Of a stretch of 64,000 nt of DNA, positions 8,960-19,200 are shown piece after piece. Numbering within the stretch: position 1 is the stretch's first letter; the number at the start of each line of letters is the position of its first letter. The notes below the pieces were generated by a model. The model was not told where the DNA came from and made no database searches. It worked only from the letters and a program-made list of their open reading frames with translations. This stretch comes from Massilia sp. Se16.2.3 (GTDB lineage: Bacteria > Pseudomonadota > Gammaproteobacteria > Burkholderiales > Burkholderiaceae_D): positions 1,984,001 to 2,048,000 of the forward strand of contig NZ_CP050451.1 of the NCBI RefSeq assembly GCF_014171595.1. The letters run 5' to 3'. Made by a program: the position numbers and the translations under genes.

Positions 8960-11299
8960 ATGAACGACGCAGGCGCACCAGCATTGAAAGCGGCGGCGTG
9001 GAGCGCGGTCGGCCGCTCGCGGCCGCACGAATCCGCGGTCTTGCACGTCCTCGGCCAGGCCACCTACACCGACGACATTCTCGAGACCGCGGGCACGCTG
9101 CACGCGGCGCTCGGCCTGTCCAGCAAGGCCCACGCCAACATCCTCGCGATCAACCTCGACAAGGTGCGGGCCGCGCGCGGCGTGGTCGCCGTGTTGACGG
9201 TGAAGGACATCCCGGGCACCAACGATTGCGGCCCGATCATTCATGACGACCCGATCCTGGCCGATGGCAAGGTCGAATACGTCGGCCAGCCGGTCTTCAT
9301 CGTTGTCGCCGACACCCACGACAACGCCCGCCGCGCGGCGCGCCTGGCGCAGATCGACTTTGAGGAGCTGCCGGCCATCCTCACGCCCCAGGAAGCCCAC
9401 GCCGCCAAATCCTATGTGGTGCCGCCGATGCGCCTGGCGCGCGGCGACGCCGAAGCCGCCTTCGCACAAGCCCCGCGTAAAGTGAGCGGCAAGCTCTTCG
9501 TCGGCGGCCAGGAGCAGTTCTACCTGGAAGGGCAGATCGCCTACGCGATTCCCGGCGAAGACAAGGGCATGCTGGTGCAGTGCTCGACCCAGCACCCGAG
9601 CGAGATGCAGCACGTGGTCGCGCACGCGCTCGGCCTGCATTCGCACCATGTCGTGGTCGAATGCCGGCGCATGGGTGGCGGCTTCGGCGGCAAGGAATCG
9701 CAGTCGGCCCTGTGGGCGGCGGCCGCCGCGATCTCGGCGCATAAACTCAAGCGCCCCGTCAAACTGCGTGCCGACCGCGACGACGACATGCTCGTCACCG
9801 GCAAGCGCCACTGCTTCTATTACGAATACGAAGTCGGCTACGACGACAGCGGCCGCATCCTGGCGGCGAAGGTGGACATGGTCTCGCGCGCCGGCTATTC
9901 GGCCGACTTGTCGGGCCCGGTCGCCACGCGCGCCGTCTGCCACTACGACAACGCTTATTATCTGTCGGACGTCGAGATCCGCGCCGCCTGCGGCAAGACC
10001 AATACCCAGTCGAACACGGCCTTCCGCGGCTTCGGCGGCCCGCAGGGCGCGATCGCAATGGAATACGTGATCGACGACATCGCGCGCGACCTGCAGGTCG
10101 ACGCCCTCGACATCCGCAAGCGCAACTTCTACGGCAAAACCGATCGCAACATCACGCCTTACGGCCAGGCCGTGGTCGATAATGTCATCCACGAACTGGT
10201 GGCCGAGCTCGAGACGTCCAGCGAATACCGCGCGCGCCGCGAGGCGATCAATGCCTACAACGCCGCCAGCCCGGTGCTGAAAAAAGGCCTGGCATTGACG
10301 CCCGTGAAATTCGGCATCGCCTTCAACGTCACCCACCTGAACCAGGCGGGCGCGCTGGTGCACGTGTATGTCGACGGTTCCATCATGGTCAACCATGGCG
10401 GCACCGAGATGGGACAGGGCATCAATACGAAGGTGATGCAGGTCGTCGCCCACGAACTGGGCGTGGACATGGACCATGTCCGCGCCACCGCCACGAATAC
10501 CAGCAAGGTCGCGAATACCTCGGCCACCGCCGCCTCGACCGGTGCCGATTTGAACGGCAAGGCGGCGCAGGACGCGGCGCGCCAGATCAAGGAGCGCCTC
10601 GCCGCTTTTGCCGCCACCACCTATGGCGGCGAGCCGGGCGAGGTGCGCTTCGCAGCCGACACGGTGTTCGTCAACGGCATGGAAGTGCCGTTCCCCCAAC
10701 TGGTGCAAAAGGCCTACCTGGCGCGCGTGCAGCTGTGGTCGGACGGCTTCTATGCCACGCCGAACCTGTCCTGGGACGCCAAGACCATGAACGGCCGGCC
10801 GTTCTCCTACTTCGCCTACGGCGCGGCCGTGGCCGAAGTGGTGGTCGACACCCTGACCGGCGAATGGAAGCTGCTACGCGCCGATGCGCTCTACGATGCG
10901 GGCAACTCGCTCAACCCGGCCATCGACATCGGCCAGGTCGAAGGCGCCTTCATCCAGGGAATGGGCTGGCTTACCACCGAGGAACTCTGGTGGAACCCGG
11001 GCGGTAAACTCATGACGCATGCACCGTCGACGTATAAAATCCCGGGCGTGTCGGACTGCCCGCAGGACTTCCGCGTGCGCCTGTTCGAGAACCGCAACGT
11101 CGAGGACAGCATCCACCGCTCGAAAGCCGTGGGCGAGCCGCCGCTGCTGCTGCCGTTCTCGGTGTTCTTCGCCATCCGCGATGCGGTGTCGAGCGTGGGC
11201 GGGCACAGAATCAGCCCACCCCTGAACGCGCCGGCGACGAGCGAGGAAATCCTGGACGCCATCGCTGCCGTCGAAGCCGCCGTTTCCGACCGCGCGTGA
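8960..11299 (+). CDS. xdhB: Xanthine dehydrogenase molybdopterin-binding subunit XdhB
   Basis: Large, molybdenum-cofactor subunit that hydroxylates hypoxanthine and xanthine. The 779-residue protein has the Moco motifs GGGFGGKES (about 238-246), FRGFGGPQG, EMGQGINTK, and the catalytic glutamate in VGEPPL at about residue 726. Length and motif order are normal. The ATG at 8960 has TAAGGAGATCACC upstream. Its stop overlaps the xdhC start (TGATG), so translation is coupled. Confidence 0.96.
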   Translation: MNDAGAPALKAAAWSAVGRSRPHESAVLHVLGQATYTDDILETAGTLHAALGLSSKAHANILAINLDKVRAARGVVAVLTVKDIPGTNDCGPIIHDDPILADGKVEYVGQPVFIVVADTHDNARRAARLAQIDFEELPAILTPQEAHAAKSYVVPPMRLARGDAEAAFAQAPRKVSGKLFVGGQEQFYLEGQIAYAIPGEDKGMLVQCSTQHPSEMQHVVAHALGLHSHHVVVECRRMGGGFGGKESQSALWAAAAAISAHKLKRPVKLRADRDDDMLVTGKRHCFYYEYEVGYDDSGRILAAKVDMVSRAGYSADLSGPVATRAVCHYDNAYYLSDVEIRAACGKTNTQSNTAFRGFGGPQGAIAMEYVIDDIARDLQVDALDIRKRNFYGKTDRNITPYGQAVVDNVIHELVAELETSSEYRARREAINAYNAASPVLKKGLALTPVKFGIAFNVTHLNQAGALVHVYVDGSIMVNHGGTEMGQGINTKVMQVVAHELGVDMDHVRATATNTSKVANTSATAASTGADLNGKAAQDAARQIKERLAAFAATTYGGEPGEVRFAADTVFVNGMEVPFPQLVQKAYLARVQLWSDGFYATPNLSWDAKTMNGRPFSYFAYGAAVAEVVVDTLTGEWKLLRADALYDAGNSLNPAIDIGQVEGAFIQGMGWLTTEELWWNPGGKLMTHAPSTYKIPGVSDCPQDFRVRLFENRNVEDSIHRSKAVGEPPLLLPFSVFFAIRDAVSSVGGHRISPPLNAPATSEEILDAIAAVEAAVSDRA

Positions 11300-12473
11300 T
11301 GGACGACTGGCTCACTGCCGCGCTGAACGCGCCGGCCGTGCTGGTCACGGTCGCCATCGCCGAAGGCTCCGTGCCGCGCGAGCCGGGGGCGAAGATGCTC
11401 GTTACCCGTGACGGTTTCGCGGGGACGATCGGCGGCGGGCACCTGGAGCTGCGTGCGATCGAAATCGCGCGCGGGATGCTGGCCGAGGGTGCAGCCGCGC
11501 CGACGCTGGAGCGCTTCGCGTTGGGACCGAGCCTGGGACAGTGTTGTGGCGGGGTGGCGCATCTGGTGTTCGAGGTCGTTGACCGCGAGCAGATGGTGTT
11601 GCTCAATATGCGCCGCAACGAGGATACCGGCGCGTAGGGTTGGCGGCTTCGCCGCCGACGCGTCCAACCGGTGCCCGCCTTGTTGCGCCATTGCGCGAGG
11701 CCGGACTGGTGCCAACGCCATCCGGGCACCATGTCGCGAATGCACTGGCGTCTGTTGAACGCGTAGGCGGCCGAGCCGCCAACCCTGCGGGAGCGTCACA
11801 GGCCGCGGCATCCCCGACGTGGGCCCTGTTCGACGCAAACGGCAAACACATCGCCGGCGCCGCCGTCCCCGCCTTCGACCGCACCCGCGGCACGCATGTG
11901 TTCGACGACGAAACCGGCCACCGCTGGCTGGCCGACCTCGTATCGGCCCCGCGCGCCCACCTGATGCTCTTCGGCGCCGGCCACGTCGGTGCCGCGCTGG
12001 TGCGCGCGCTGGCCGACTTGCCCTGCCGCGTCACCCGGGTCGACGAGCGCGAGGAGCTGTTCCCGGCCGTTGTGCCGCCCAACGTCACCGTCGAGGCCAC
12101 CGATACGCCCGAGGCGCTGGTGGAAGCCGCACCAGGCGGCACCAGCTTCCTCGTCATGACCCATAGCCACGCACTTGACCTGCGCCTTACAATCGCGATA
12201 CTGTCGCGCCCCGGCACGATCGCAGACTCGACCCGTGCCGACTGGTTCGGCCTGATCGGCTCGAACACGAAACGCCGCCAGTTCGAACACCGCCTGCGCG
12301 AACGCGGCGTCGACGACAGGCGCATCGATGCCATGGTCTGCCCCATCGGCCTGCCCGGCATTACCGGCAAGGCCCCGGCCGTGATCGCCGCTTCATGCGC
12401 GGCGCAGCTGCTCACCGTCTGGGAGGCCAACGAGGCCACCAGCCACTCCCAAGTTTCTTCGGAATCCACCTGA
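11299..12473 (+). pseudogene. xdhC: XdhC, molybdenum-cofactor chaperone for xanthine dehydrogenase, split by a 155-bp insertion
   Basis: XdhC loads sulfurated molybdenum cofactor into XdhB. The first 112 residues are intact (EGSVPREPGAKMLV, TIGGGHLELRAIEIAR, LGPSLGQCCGGV) and end at a TAG inside a repeat at 11634-11788. The C-terminal Rossmann part (LMLFGAGHVGAALVRAL, WFGLIGSNTKRRQ) continues in another frame to 12473. Deleting exactly 155 bases joins RRNEDTG to AGASQAAASPTWALFD in one frame and gives a 339-residue XdhC of normal size. So a repeat insertion, not decay, breaks the gene. The start ATG overlaps the xdhB stop, and the stop overlaps the guaD start. If the sequence is right, XDH activity should be lowered unless a second XdhC exists. 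Confidence 0.9.
11634..11788. repeat. 155-bp paired REP-like element inserted in xdhC
   Basis: Two 35-base arms (11634-11668 and 11754-11788) are inverted copies with 30 of 35 positions matching. Each starts with GTAGGGTTGG or a one-base variant at its outer end. Each arm holds its own hairpin, GGCGGCTTCGCCGCC on the left. An inner GGTGCCC/GGGCACC pair lies near 11671-11730. It has no coding capacity, fitting a non-autonomous REP doublet (BIME) or MITE mobilised in trans. Confidence 0.88.
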
Positions 12474-13804
12474 TGTCCACCGCATTCACTACCGTGCAAG
12501 CCTACCGAGCGAGCTTGCTGCATTTTCGCGCCGACCCCGCCTTTGCCGAGGATGCGTATTCCTGGCACGAGGATGGCCTGCTCGTCATCGAAGACGGCCG
12601 TGTCAAGGCGGCCGGCGATTACGCGGCGCTGGCGGCCACGCTGCCGGCTGATGTGACGCCGCTCGACTACCGCGGCCAGATCATCACGCCCGGCTTCATC
12701 GACACCCACCTGCATTATCCGCAGACGGACATGATCGCCTCGCCAGCCCCGGGCCTGTTGCCCTGGCTCGAGACCTACACTTTCCCGACCGAGCGCCAGT
12801 TCGGCGACCCGGCGCATGCGCGCCAGACGGCCGAGTTCTTCCTCGACGAACTCACCCGCTGCGGCACCACCACGGCGGTGGTCTACTGCACCGTGCACCG
12901 CGAGTCGGTCGACGCCTTTTTCGAGGCGAGCGAAGCGCGCAACCTGCGCATGGTGGCCGGCAAGGTGCTGATGGACCGCAACTGCCCGGACTTCCTGCGT
13001 GACCCGGAAGGGGGCATCGGCGAGAGCGAAGACCTGATCCGCAAGTGGCACAAGCACGCGCGCTCGCTGTACGCGATCACGCCGCGCTTCGCGCCGACGT
13101 CCAGCGATGCCCAGCTGGGCGCGATTGCGGAACTGGTCAAGGCGTATCCGGACACCTTCATCCAGACCCACGTCTCGGAAAACAAGGACGAGTGCAGCTG
13201 GGTGCGCGAGCTGTATCCGCATTCGCGCAGCTACCTGGGCGTCTACGACGACTATGGCCTGATGCGCCCGCGCGCGTTGTTCGGCCACTGCATCTGGCTC
13301 GACGACGAGGATTTCGCGCGCATGGCAGCGACGGGGTCAAGCGCCTCGGTGTGCCCGACCTCGAATTTGTTCCTCGGCAGCGGCCTGTTCGATTTCGAGA
13401 AGGCCGACGGCGCGGGTGTGCAGGTCACGCTCGGCACCGACGTCGGTGCCGGCACCTCGTTCTCGATGCTGCAGACGATGAACGAAGCCTACAAGGTCGC
13501 GCGCCTGAAGGGCAGCTACCTGCCGGCCCTGCGCATGTTCTATCTCGCCACGCTGGGCGCGGCGCGCGCGATGGACCTGGAAGGGACGATCGGCAGCTTT
13601 ACCGTGGGTGCCGAAGCCGACTTCATCGTGCTCGACCCGAAAGCGACGCCGCTGCTGGCGCGCCGCAGCAGCCATTGCAATACGCTGGAAGAGCAACTGT
13701 TCGCGCTGGCGCTGCTGGGCGACGACCGGGCGATCCGCGCGACCTATGCGGCGGGTGCGAAGGTGCACGAGCGGGGTGTCGACGGTCGTGGGGCTGTTGC
13801 CTGA
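12473..13804 (+). CDS. guaD: Guanine deaminase
   Basis: Zinc enzyme of the amidohydrolase superfamily that turns guanine into xanthine, feeding XdhAB. The 443-residue length is normal. It shows the metal HxH at residues 79 and 81 (FIDTHLHYPQ), the GuaD-specific PWLETYTFPTER, the metal histidine regions TFIQTHVSENKDE and FGHCIWL, and the acid in LGTDVGAGTS. The ATG at 12473 overlaps the xdhC stop by ATGA, making it the last gene of the xdhABC-guaD operon. A REP-like pair follows it. Confidence 0.96.
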   Translation: MSTAFTTVQAYRASLLHFRADPAFAEDAYSWHEDGLLVIEDGRVKAAGDYAALAATLPADVTPLDYRGQIITPGFIDTHLHYPQTDMIASPAPGLLPWLETYTFPTERQFGDPAHARQTAEFFLDELTRCGTTTAVVYCTVHRESVDAFFEASEARNLRMVAGKVLMDRNCPDFLRDPEGGIGESEDLIRKWHKHARSLYAITPRFAPTSSDAQLGAIAELVKAYPDTFIQTHVSENKDECSWVRELYPHSRSYLGVYDDYGLMRPRALFGHCIWLDDEDFARMAATGSSASVCPTSNLFLGSGLFDFEKADGAGVQVTLGTDVGAGTSFSMLQTMNEAYKVARLKGSYLPALRMFYLATLGAARAMDLEGTIGSFTVGAEADFIVLDPKATPLLARRSSHCNTLEEQLFALALLGDDRAIRATYAAGAKVHERGVDGRGAVA

Positions 13805-13823
13805 TCCGTTATCGGTCCCTTTG

Positions 13824-13958
13824 ATCCGCGTGGGCACGGAGTGCCTCGGCGGCCCCGCCCACCCTACGGATTGCGCCGCAGGTTCGGCCTGCGGCCTCTG
13901 TGACCCTTTTCGACTTGCGGCGCCTCCCGTAGGGTGGGCACCCCGTGCCCACGCGGAT
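13824..13958. repeat. 135-bp paired REP-like element after guaD
   Basis: The outer ends ATCCGCGTGGGCACGG (13824-13839) and CCGTGCCCACGCGGAT (13943-13958) are perfect inverted copies. The inner ends are GCCCACCCTAC and GTAGGGTGGGC. Here the GTAG ends point inward, opposite to the other pairs in the window. Confidence 0.9.
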
Positions 13959-14077
13959 AGTGCGCACCACTAGAGCCACAGGCAACAGCCCCACATGCGC
14001 CAGCCTCCCCGCATTGCCAACATTGAACGAAGCCGTTAAAGTTGCGCGGCCAATTCAACCCAACACGAGAGTCCCTC

Positions 14078-15610
14078 ATGCAGATCAAACCCGGCACCAG
14101 CCTGCTGATCGCCCTGGCGATGTCCGCCGCCCCCGCGCTGGCCAAGGAACCGTCCACCGCCACGCGCCAGGCCAACGAAGCGGCCACCGCCCGCCACTAC
14201 GCCTCGCTCATCGCCGGCAGCGAACCGAAGCTGTCCGAGCTGACCCTGTTCTTCACGCAGATGCCCAAGGGCGGCGACCTGCACCACCATTACTCGGGTT
14301 CGATCTACGTCGAGCAGTACCTCGACTTCCTGGATAAACAGGGCCTGTGCGTGAACAAGGGGACCTACCGCATCGAAACCGACAAGGCGGCCATCGCGCT
14401 TGAACGTGCCAAGCCGGCCAGGGAGCGCAACTGCCTGTCGAGCGCCGAGGTCTATGCGGACGACCACACCTGGCGCGAACTGGCCCAGCGCTGGTCGACC
14501 AAGGACTTCGCCAACCATGGCGCCCTGAACCCGCCGCCGGACCGCGCCTTCTTCCAGACCTTCGGCTACTTCGGCCCGGTGTCGAATGCGAACTTCAAGG
14601 AAGGGCTGCAGGAGCTGAAGAAGCGCGCGATCGCGGAGAACGTCAGCTACATCGAGACCATGTTCAAGATGTCGCCGACAGTCAGCAATCCGGAGTTCGA
14701 TACGCGCGCCTGGCAGTTGGCGAACGACGACGCCGCGCTCGATGCGGAGCTGCGCCGCGCCCATGAGGCGCTCGAGCGCGACCCGGTCTTCGCGAAGAAC
14801 ATCGCCGACTTCGTTGCGAAGATCAACGAAGCCGCCGAAGGCATCGACGACGAGCGCTTCACCATGCGCTACCAGACCTATGTGCTGCGCCTCCTGGGCC
14901 CGTCGCAGGTGTTCTCGTCGATGGTGTCGGCCTTCAAGTCCGCGTCCAGCGGCGGCAAGGTGGTGGGCGTGAACATCGTCGGGCAGGAGAGCACGATGGT
15001 GTCGATGCGCGACTACGCGCTGCACATGAAGATGTTCCGTTTCCTGAAGTCCGTGTATCCGGACGTGAAGGTGGCCATGCACGCCGGCGAGCTGGCGCTG
15101 GGCGATGTGCCGCCGGAGGGCCTGAAATTCCATATCGACCAGGCGCTCGTGGTGGCGAAGGCGGACCGCATCGGCCACGGCATCGACCTGGCGCACGAGG
15201 CCAATGCGGTGGGAATCATGCGCAAGATGCGCCAGGACGATGTGCCGGTCGAGATCAACCTGACTTCGAACGCTTTCATCAGCGGCATCGAAGGCGCGAA
15301 TCACCCGATCACGCTCTACCGCAAGTACGGCGTGCCTTACGTGATTTCAACGGACGACGCCGGCGTGACGCGCCACACGCTGTCGCAGGAATACGTGCTC
15401 TTTGCCAGCCGCTACAAGCCCGACTACGCGGAACTGAAGAAGGCTTCCTACAACAGCGTGCGCTACGCCTTCCTGCCGGCGCCCGAGAAGGCCCGCCTGA
15501 CGCGCCAGCTCGATGCGCGCTTTGCCAGCTTCGAAGCGGAAATTGCCGGCCTGGCAAAGAACGCGGTGCGCATGGAGGCGCCAAAGACGACGCAAAACCG
15601 TCACAAATAA
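14078..15610 (+). CDS. Exported adenosine deaminase-like metal hydrolase
   Basis: Probable periplasmic or secreted adenosine/AMP deaminase-family enzyme. The 510-residue protein has a signal peptide (LLIALAMSAAPALA, to about residue 22), the metal motif DLHHHYSG with H69 and H71, VAMHAGEL, RIGHGIDLAHE and the STDDAGV catalytic aspartate pair. At 510 residues it is longer than cytosolic Add (about 330) and resembles secreted ADGF-type deaminases. The start ATG has only a weak GAGAG site. It sits between the guanine deaminase operon and the TonB receptor, next to an exported nucleotidase and nuclease, which supports extracytoplasmic nucleoside processing. The exact substrate is inferred. Confidence 0.82.
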   Translation: MQIKPGTSLLIALAMSAAPALAKEPSTATRQANEAATARHYASLIAGSEPKLSELTLFFTQMPKGGDLHHHYSGSIYVEQYLDFLDKQGLCVNKGTYRIETDKAAIALERAKPARERNCLSSAEVYADDHTWRELAQRWSTKDFANHGALNPPPDRAFFQTFGYFGPVSNANFKEGLQELKKRAIAENVSYIETMFKMSPTVSNPEFDTRAWQLANDDAALDAELRRAHEALERDPVFAKNIADFVAKINEAAEGIDDERFTMRYQTYVLRLLGPSQVFSSMVSAFKSASSGGKVVGVNIVGQESTMVSMRDYALHMKMFRFLKSVYPDVKVAMHAGELALGDVPPEGLKFHIDQALVVAKADRIGHGIDLAHEANAVGIMRKMRQDDVPVEINLTSNAFISGIEGANHPITLYRKYGVPYVISTDDAGVTRHTLSQEYVLFASRYKPDYAELKKASYNSVRYAFLPAPEKARLTRQLDARFASFEAEIAGLAKNAVRMEAPKTTQNRHK

Positions 15611-15676
15611 GCGACACCGGGGACATAAAACAACAGACGGGATCCGCCTCCGCGAGGAGGATTCCCGCTATTCCTT

Positions 15677-15702
15677 AACGGCAGCGCAACGCTGCCGTTT
15701 TT
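15677..15702 (+). terminator. Rho-independent terminator after the adenosine deaminase-like gene
   Basis: AACGGCAGCG and CGCTGCCGTT pair around a CAA loop, followed by TTTT. It lies 67 bases after the stop codon. Confidence 0.9.
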
Positions 15703-16208
15703 GCAAGTGCACCCGGCCTTGCACGATAAACAGGCAGACAAATGTTGGTTCGATGCTAACGTTTGTGGTCAAGTCGCCACAAAACCCCCCTCATGCAGGG
15801 GGGATTGCCGAAAAAAATTCTCAAAATATTTCAGCAAAGAATGCACACCTTATAATCGCGCCTTGTTGAATTGCTCGGGGAAACCCCAGCGCGGCGGGTC
15901 GAAAGCACGTTTTTTGGGTGATTAAGAGCCTGGACCTATAAATGGCCAAGCAAAAACGTATTTGTCTCGGTCGGGACACTCATGCATATTTGTTGTTGTT
16001 AGTAAATATGCTTGAAGTTTTTTCAAGGGCGCGTTGTAACCGGATCGAAATATTTCCTGTTTACAATTGCCCGGTCCCACCGAAGGCCAGCTGTACGCCG
16101 CGTGTTCGCAGTGACTGGGCGAACCAGCAACCAGGGTTGCAGTACTTGTAAAGAGGGGAACCCTTCGGGGCGACCAATAACTATTCAGTCTATTTTGGGG
16201 TTTTAACA
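15703..16208 (+). promoter_or_regulatory. Long AT-rich promoter and leader region of the TonB receptor gene
   Basis: A gene-free 506-base stretch of lower GC than its surroundings. A GC hairpin (CCCCCC-TCATGCA-GGGGGG) lies at about 15785-15803. A consensus -10, TATAAT, is at 15851-15856, leaving a leader of about 345 bases. The leader can form several hairpins: CTCGGGGAAACCCCAG near 15873, CTTGAAGTTTTTTCAAG near 16011, and GGGGAACCCTTCGGGG near 16157. I recognise no known riboswitch consensus in it. Confidence 0.45.
15851..15856 (+). promoter_or_regulatory. Sigma-70 -10 element (TATAAT)
   Basis: Perfect TATAAT in an AT-rich context 353 bases upstream of the receptor ATG. The matching -35 (TTTCAG, 16 bases upstream) is weak, suggesting an activated promoter or another start site further downstream. 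Confidence 0.5.
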
Positions 16209-19200
16209 ATGATCACTCAAAAACAGATCCGGCTGACCAAGCTGGCGCTGGCTTTGTCGATTGCACTGTCGGCGTCGCCGGCTTTCGCACAGAACACCAC
16301 CTCCGCCATCGGCGGTCGCGTTGCAGGCGCGGACGGCAAGCCGGTAGCAGGTGCACAGGTTACCATTCGCCACGCCGAGTCGGGTTCTGTCAGCACGGTC
16401 ACGACCGACGCTGAAGGCCGTTACGTTGCCCGCGGCCTGCGTGTCGGCGGTCCGTACACGATCACGATGACCAAGGACGGTGTTGCTGAGACGTATAACA
16501 ACGTCTTCACCAACCTGGCCGAAACCGCCAGCGTCGACGGTACCCTGGGCAATGTCCAGGTGGTGAAAGTCACCGGCCAGACCGTCTCGAACAAATTCAA
16601 CAGCTCCAACATGGGTTCGGGCACCAGCATCGGCCGCGCCGAACTGGTGGCGCAGGCGTCGATCGCCCGCAGCCTGTCGGACTACGCACGTAACGACCCG
16701 CGCCTGTCGCAGACCGACAAGGAACGCGGCGAGATCTCGGCCGGCGGCCAGAACTCGCGCTTCAACTCGATCACCGTCGACGGCGTGTCGATCAGCGACA
16801 CCTTCGGCCTGGAAGCGAACGGCCTGCCGACCAACAAGCAGCCGATCTCGATCGATGCGATCCAGTCGGTGCAGGTCAACATCTCGAACTACGACGTGAC
16901 CCAGAAGGGTTACACCGGCGCGAACATCAACGCCGTCACCAAGTCGGGCACCAACGACTGGCACGGCAGCGTGTACCACGTGTACCGTGACGACCGCCTG
17001 GTCGGCGACCGCTTCAACGAGACCTCGGGCGAGTACTACCAGGCCCCTGCGTTCAAGGAAAAGACCAACGGCCTGACCCTGGGCGGCCCGCTGATCCAGG
17101 ACAAGCTGTTCGTGTTCGTCAGCGCTGAAGATTCGACCAGCTCGAAGGCGTCGCCGACCTACGGCCCGCTGGGCAGCAACCTGACCAACATCGGCATCAC
17201 CCCGACCCTCATCTCGGGCCTGCAGGACATCGCCAAGAACACCTACGGCATGGACGTCGGTTCGTCGGACATTCCCGGCGGCGCCGAGCTGACCGTGGAA
17301 GACCGCCTGCTGAAGGTCGACTGGAACATCAGCGACAACCACCGCGCCAACTTCCGCTGGCAGAAAACCAAGCAGAACGAGCCCCAGTTCCCAGGCAATT
17401 CGTCGAGCGGCATCGCGCTGACCTCCTACCTGTACGCCGAGAAGAAGACCACCGAGTCGAGCGTCGCGCAGGTGTTCAGCGACTGGACCCAGAGCTTCTC
17501 GACCGAAGTGAAACTCTCGCGCCGCGATTCGGGCAAGAGCCACGACACCAACTCGCGCCTGCCGTCGATGGCATTGCAAGTCGGTGGCGCACTGCCGGCC
17601 GGCACGCCTACGTCCGTCTCCGGTGCCAACCGCTTCCTGAACTTCGGTACCGAAGCGAGCCGCCAGTTCAACGAACTCGACACCACCACCTGGGACGCCT
17701 ATGCCGGCGCGACCTGGCTGCATGGCGACCACGAAGTCAAGGGCGGTGCCGACTACACGAAGAACGAGATCTTCAACGCCTTCCTGCAGAACGTGAACGG
17801 TACCTATACCTTCCGCTGCAACAACACCGCCGGCCTGACCTCCGCACAGGTCGATGCCTGCGTGCTGGAAGCCTTCCGTCAGGGCCGTCCGAGCTCGTAC
17901 CAGGCGCAGCTGCCTGCTACCGGCTACACGCTGGAACAGGGCGCCGCGAACTGGACCCTGGCCAACACCGGTCTGTTCCTGCAGGACACCTGGAGCGTCA
18001 ACCCGCAACTGAAGCTGACCTACGGCGTGCGCTACGACAGGGCGTCGACCAACGACCGTCCGCTGCGTAATGACGTCGTGGCGGCCGCACGCGTGGTCGG
18101 TTCTGTCAACGCGACCACCGGCCTCATCACCCGCGACAGCGGCGGTTTCGGCGTCGACAACACCGCCACCATCGACGGCGACGACCTGATCCAGCCGCGC
18201 GTTGGCTTCAACTACCGTTTCGACACCAAGCGTGCTACCCAGCTGCGCGGCGGCTTCGGCCTGTTCGGCGGCGCAGCCCTGAACGTCTGGCTGGGCAACC
18301 CGTTCGCCAACGCCGGCATCGCCACCCGCGTCGTCGGTTGCGGCACCGGTAACTTCGCCGCCTGCCCAGGCACCGGCGACCCGATCTTCAGCGCCAATCC
18401 GGACACCCAGCGTGCCCTGGCCGGCGTGACCCCGGCAGCCAACGTCGACGTCCTGCAGAACGGCATCAGCCAGCCGTCGGTGTGGAAGGCCAACCTGGCG
18501 TTCGAGCACGAGCTGCCATGGTACGGCATGGTCGTGAGCCTGGAATACATGCGCACGGACACCAACAAGGGCATCTACTTCCGCCAGCTGAACCTGGGTG
18601 ATCCTACCCGCGTCGGCCCTGACGGTCGTCCGCTGTTCTGGACCGCGCCTGGCTACAACGCCGCCTGCGCTACCGGCACCACCAGCATCACCTTCAACAC
18701 CAGTGGCGCCTGCAACGGCTACCGCGCACGCGCGCTGTCGAACGCATCGTTCAACAACGTGCTGGAAGTGGCGAAAACGAAGAAGGGCGGCGGCAACCTG
18801 GCCACCCTGCAGCTGACCAACAGCCGTTCGCGCGGCCTGCGCTGGAGCGCTGCCTACACCTACACCGATGCCACCGAGGTCAGCAACCTGAGCTCGTCGA
18901 CTTCGGGCTCGAACTTCGGCGCCCGCGCCATCTTCGATCCGAACGAAGACGTCGCAGCGAACTCGGCTTACCTGGTGAAGGACCGTATCAACGCCTCGGT
19001 CAGCTGGGAGAAGGCATTCTTCGGCACCTACAAGACGATCGTCGGCGCGTTCTATGAAGGCCGTAGCGGCAAGCCGTACAGCTGGACCTTCAACAACGAC
19101 ATGAACGGTGACGGCGTCAACGGCAACGACCTGATGTACATCCCGTCGGCCTTCGGTTCGGGTGAAGTCGTCTTCCGTGGCGACACGACGACCAACCACG

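Noticed and set aside
11640..12473. Independent gene starting in the middle of xdhC
   Set aside because: Its first 50 codons are the repeat; the rest is the XdhC C-terminal half and would not fold without the N-terminal part.
15857..16208. Cobalamin or other known riboswitch before the TonB receptor
   Set aside because: No cobalamin box or other consensus that I know could be found in the leader.
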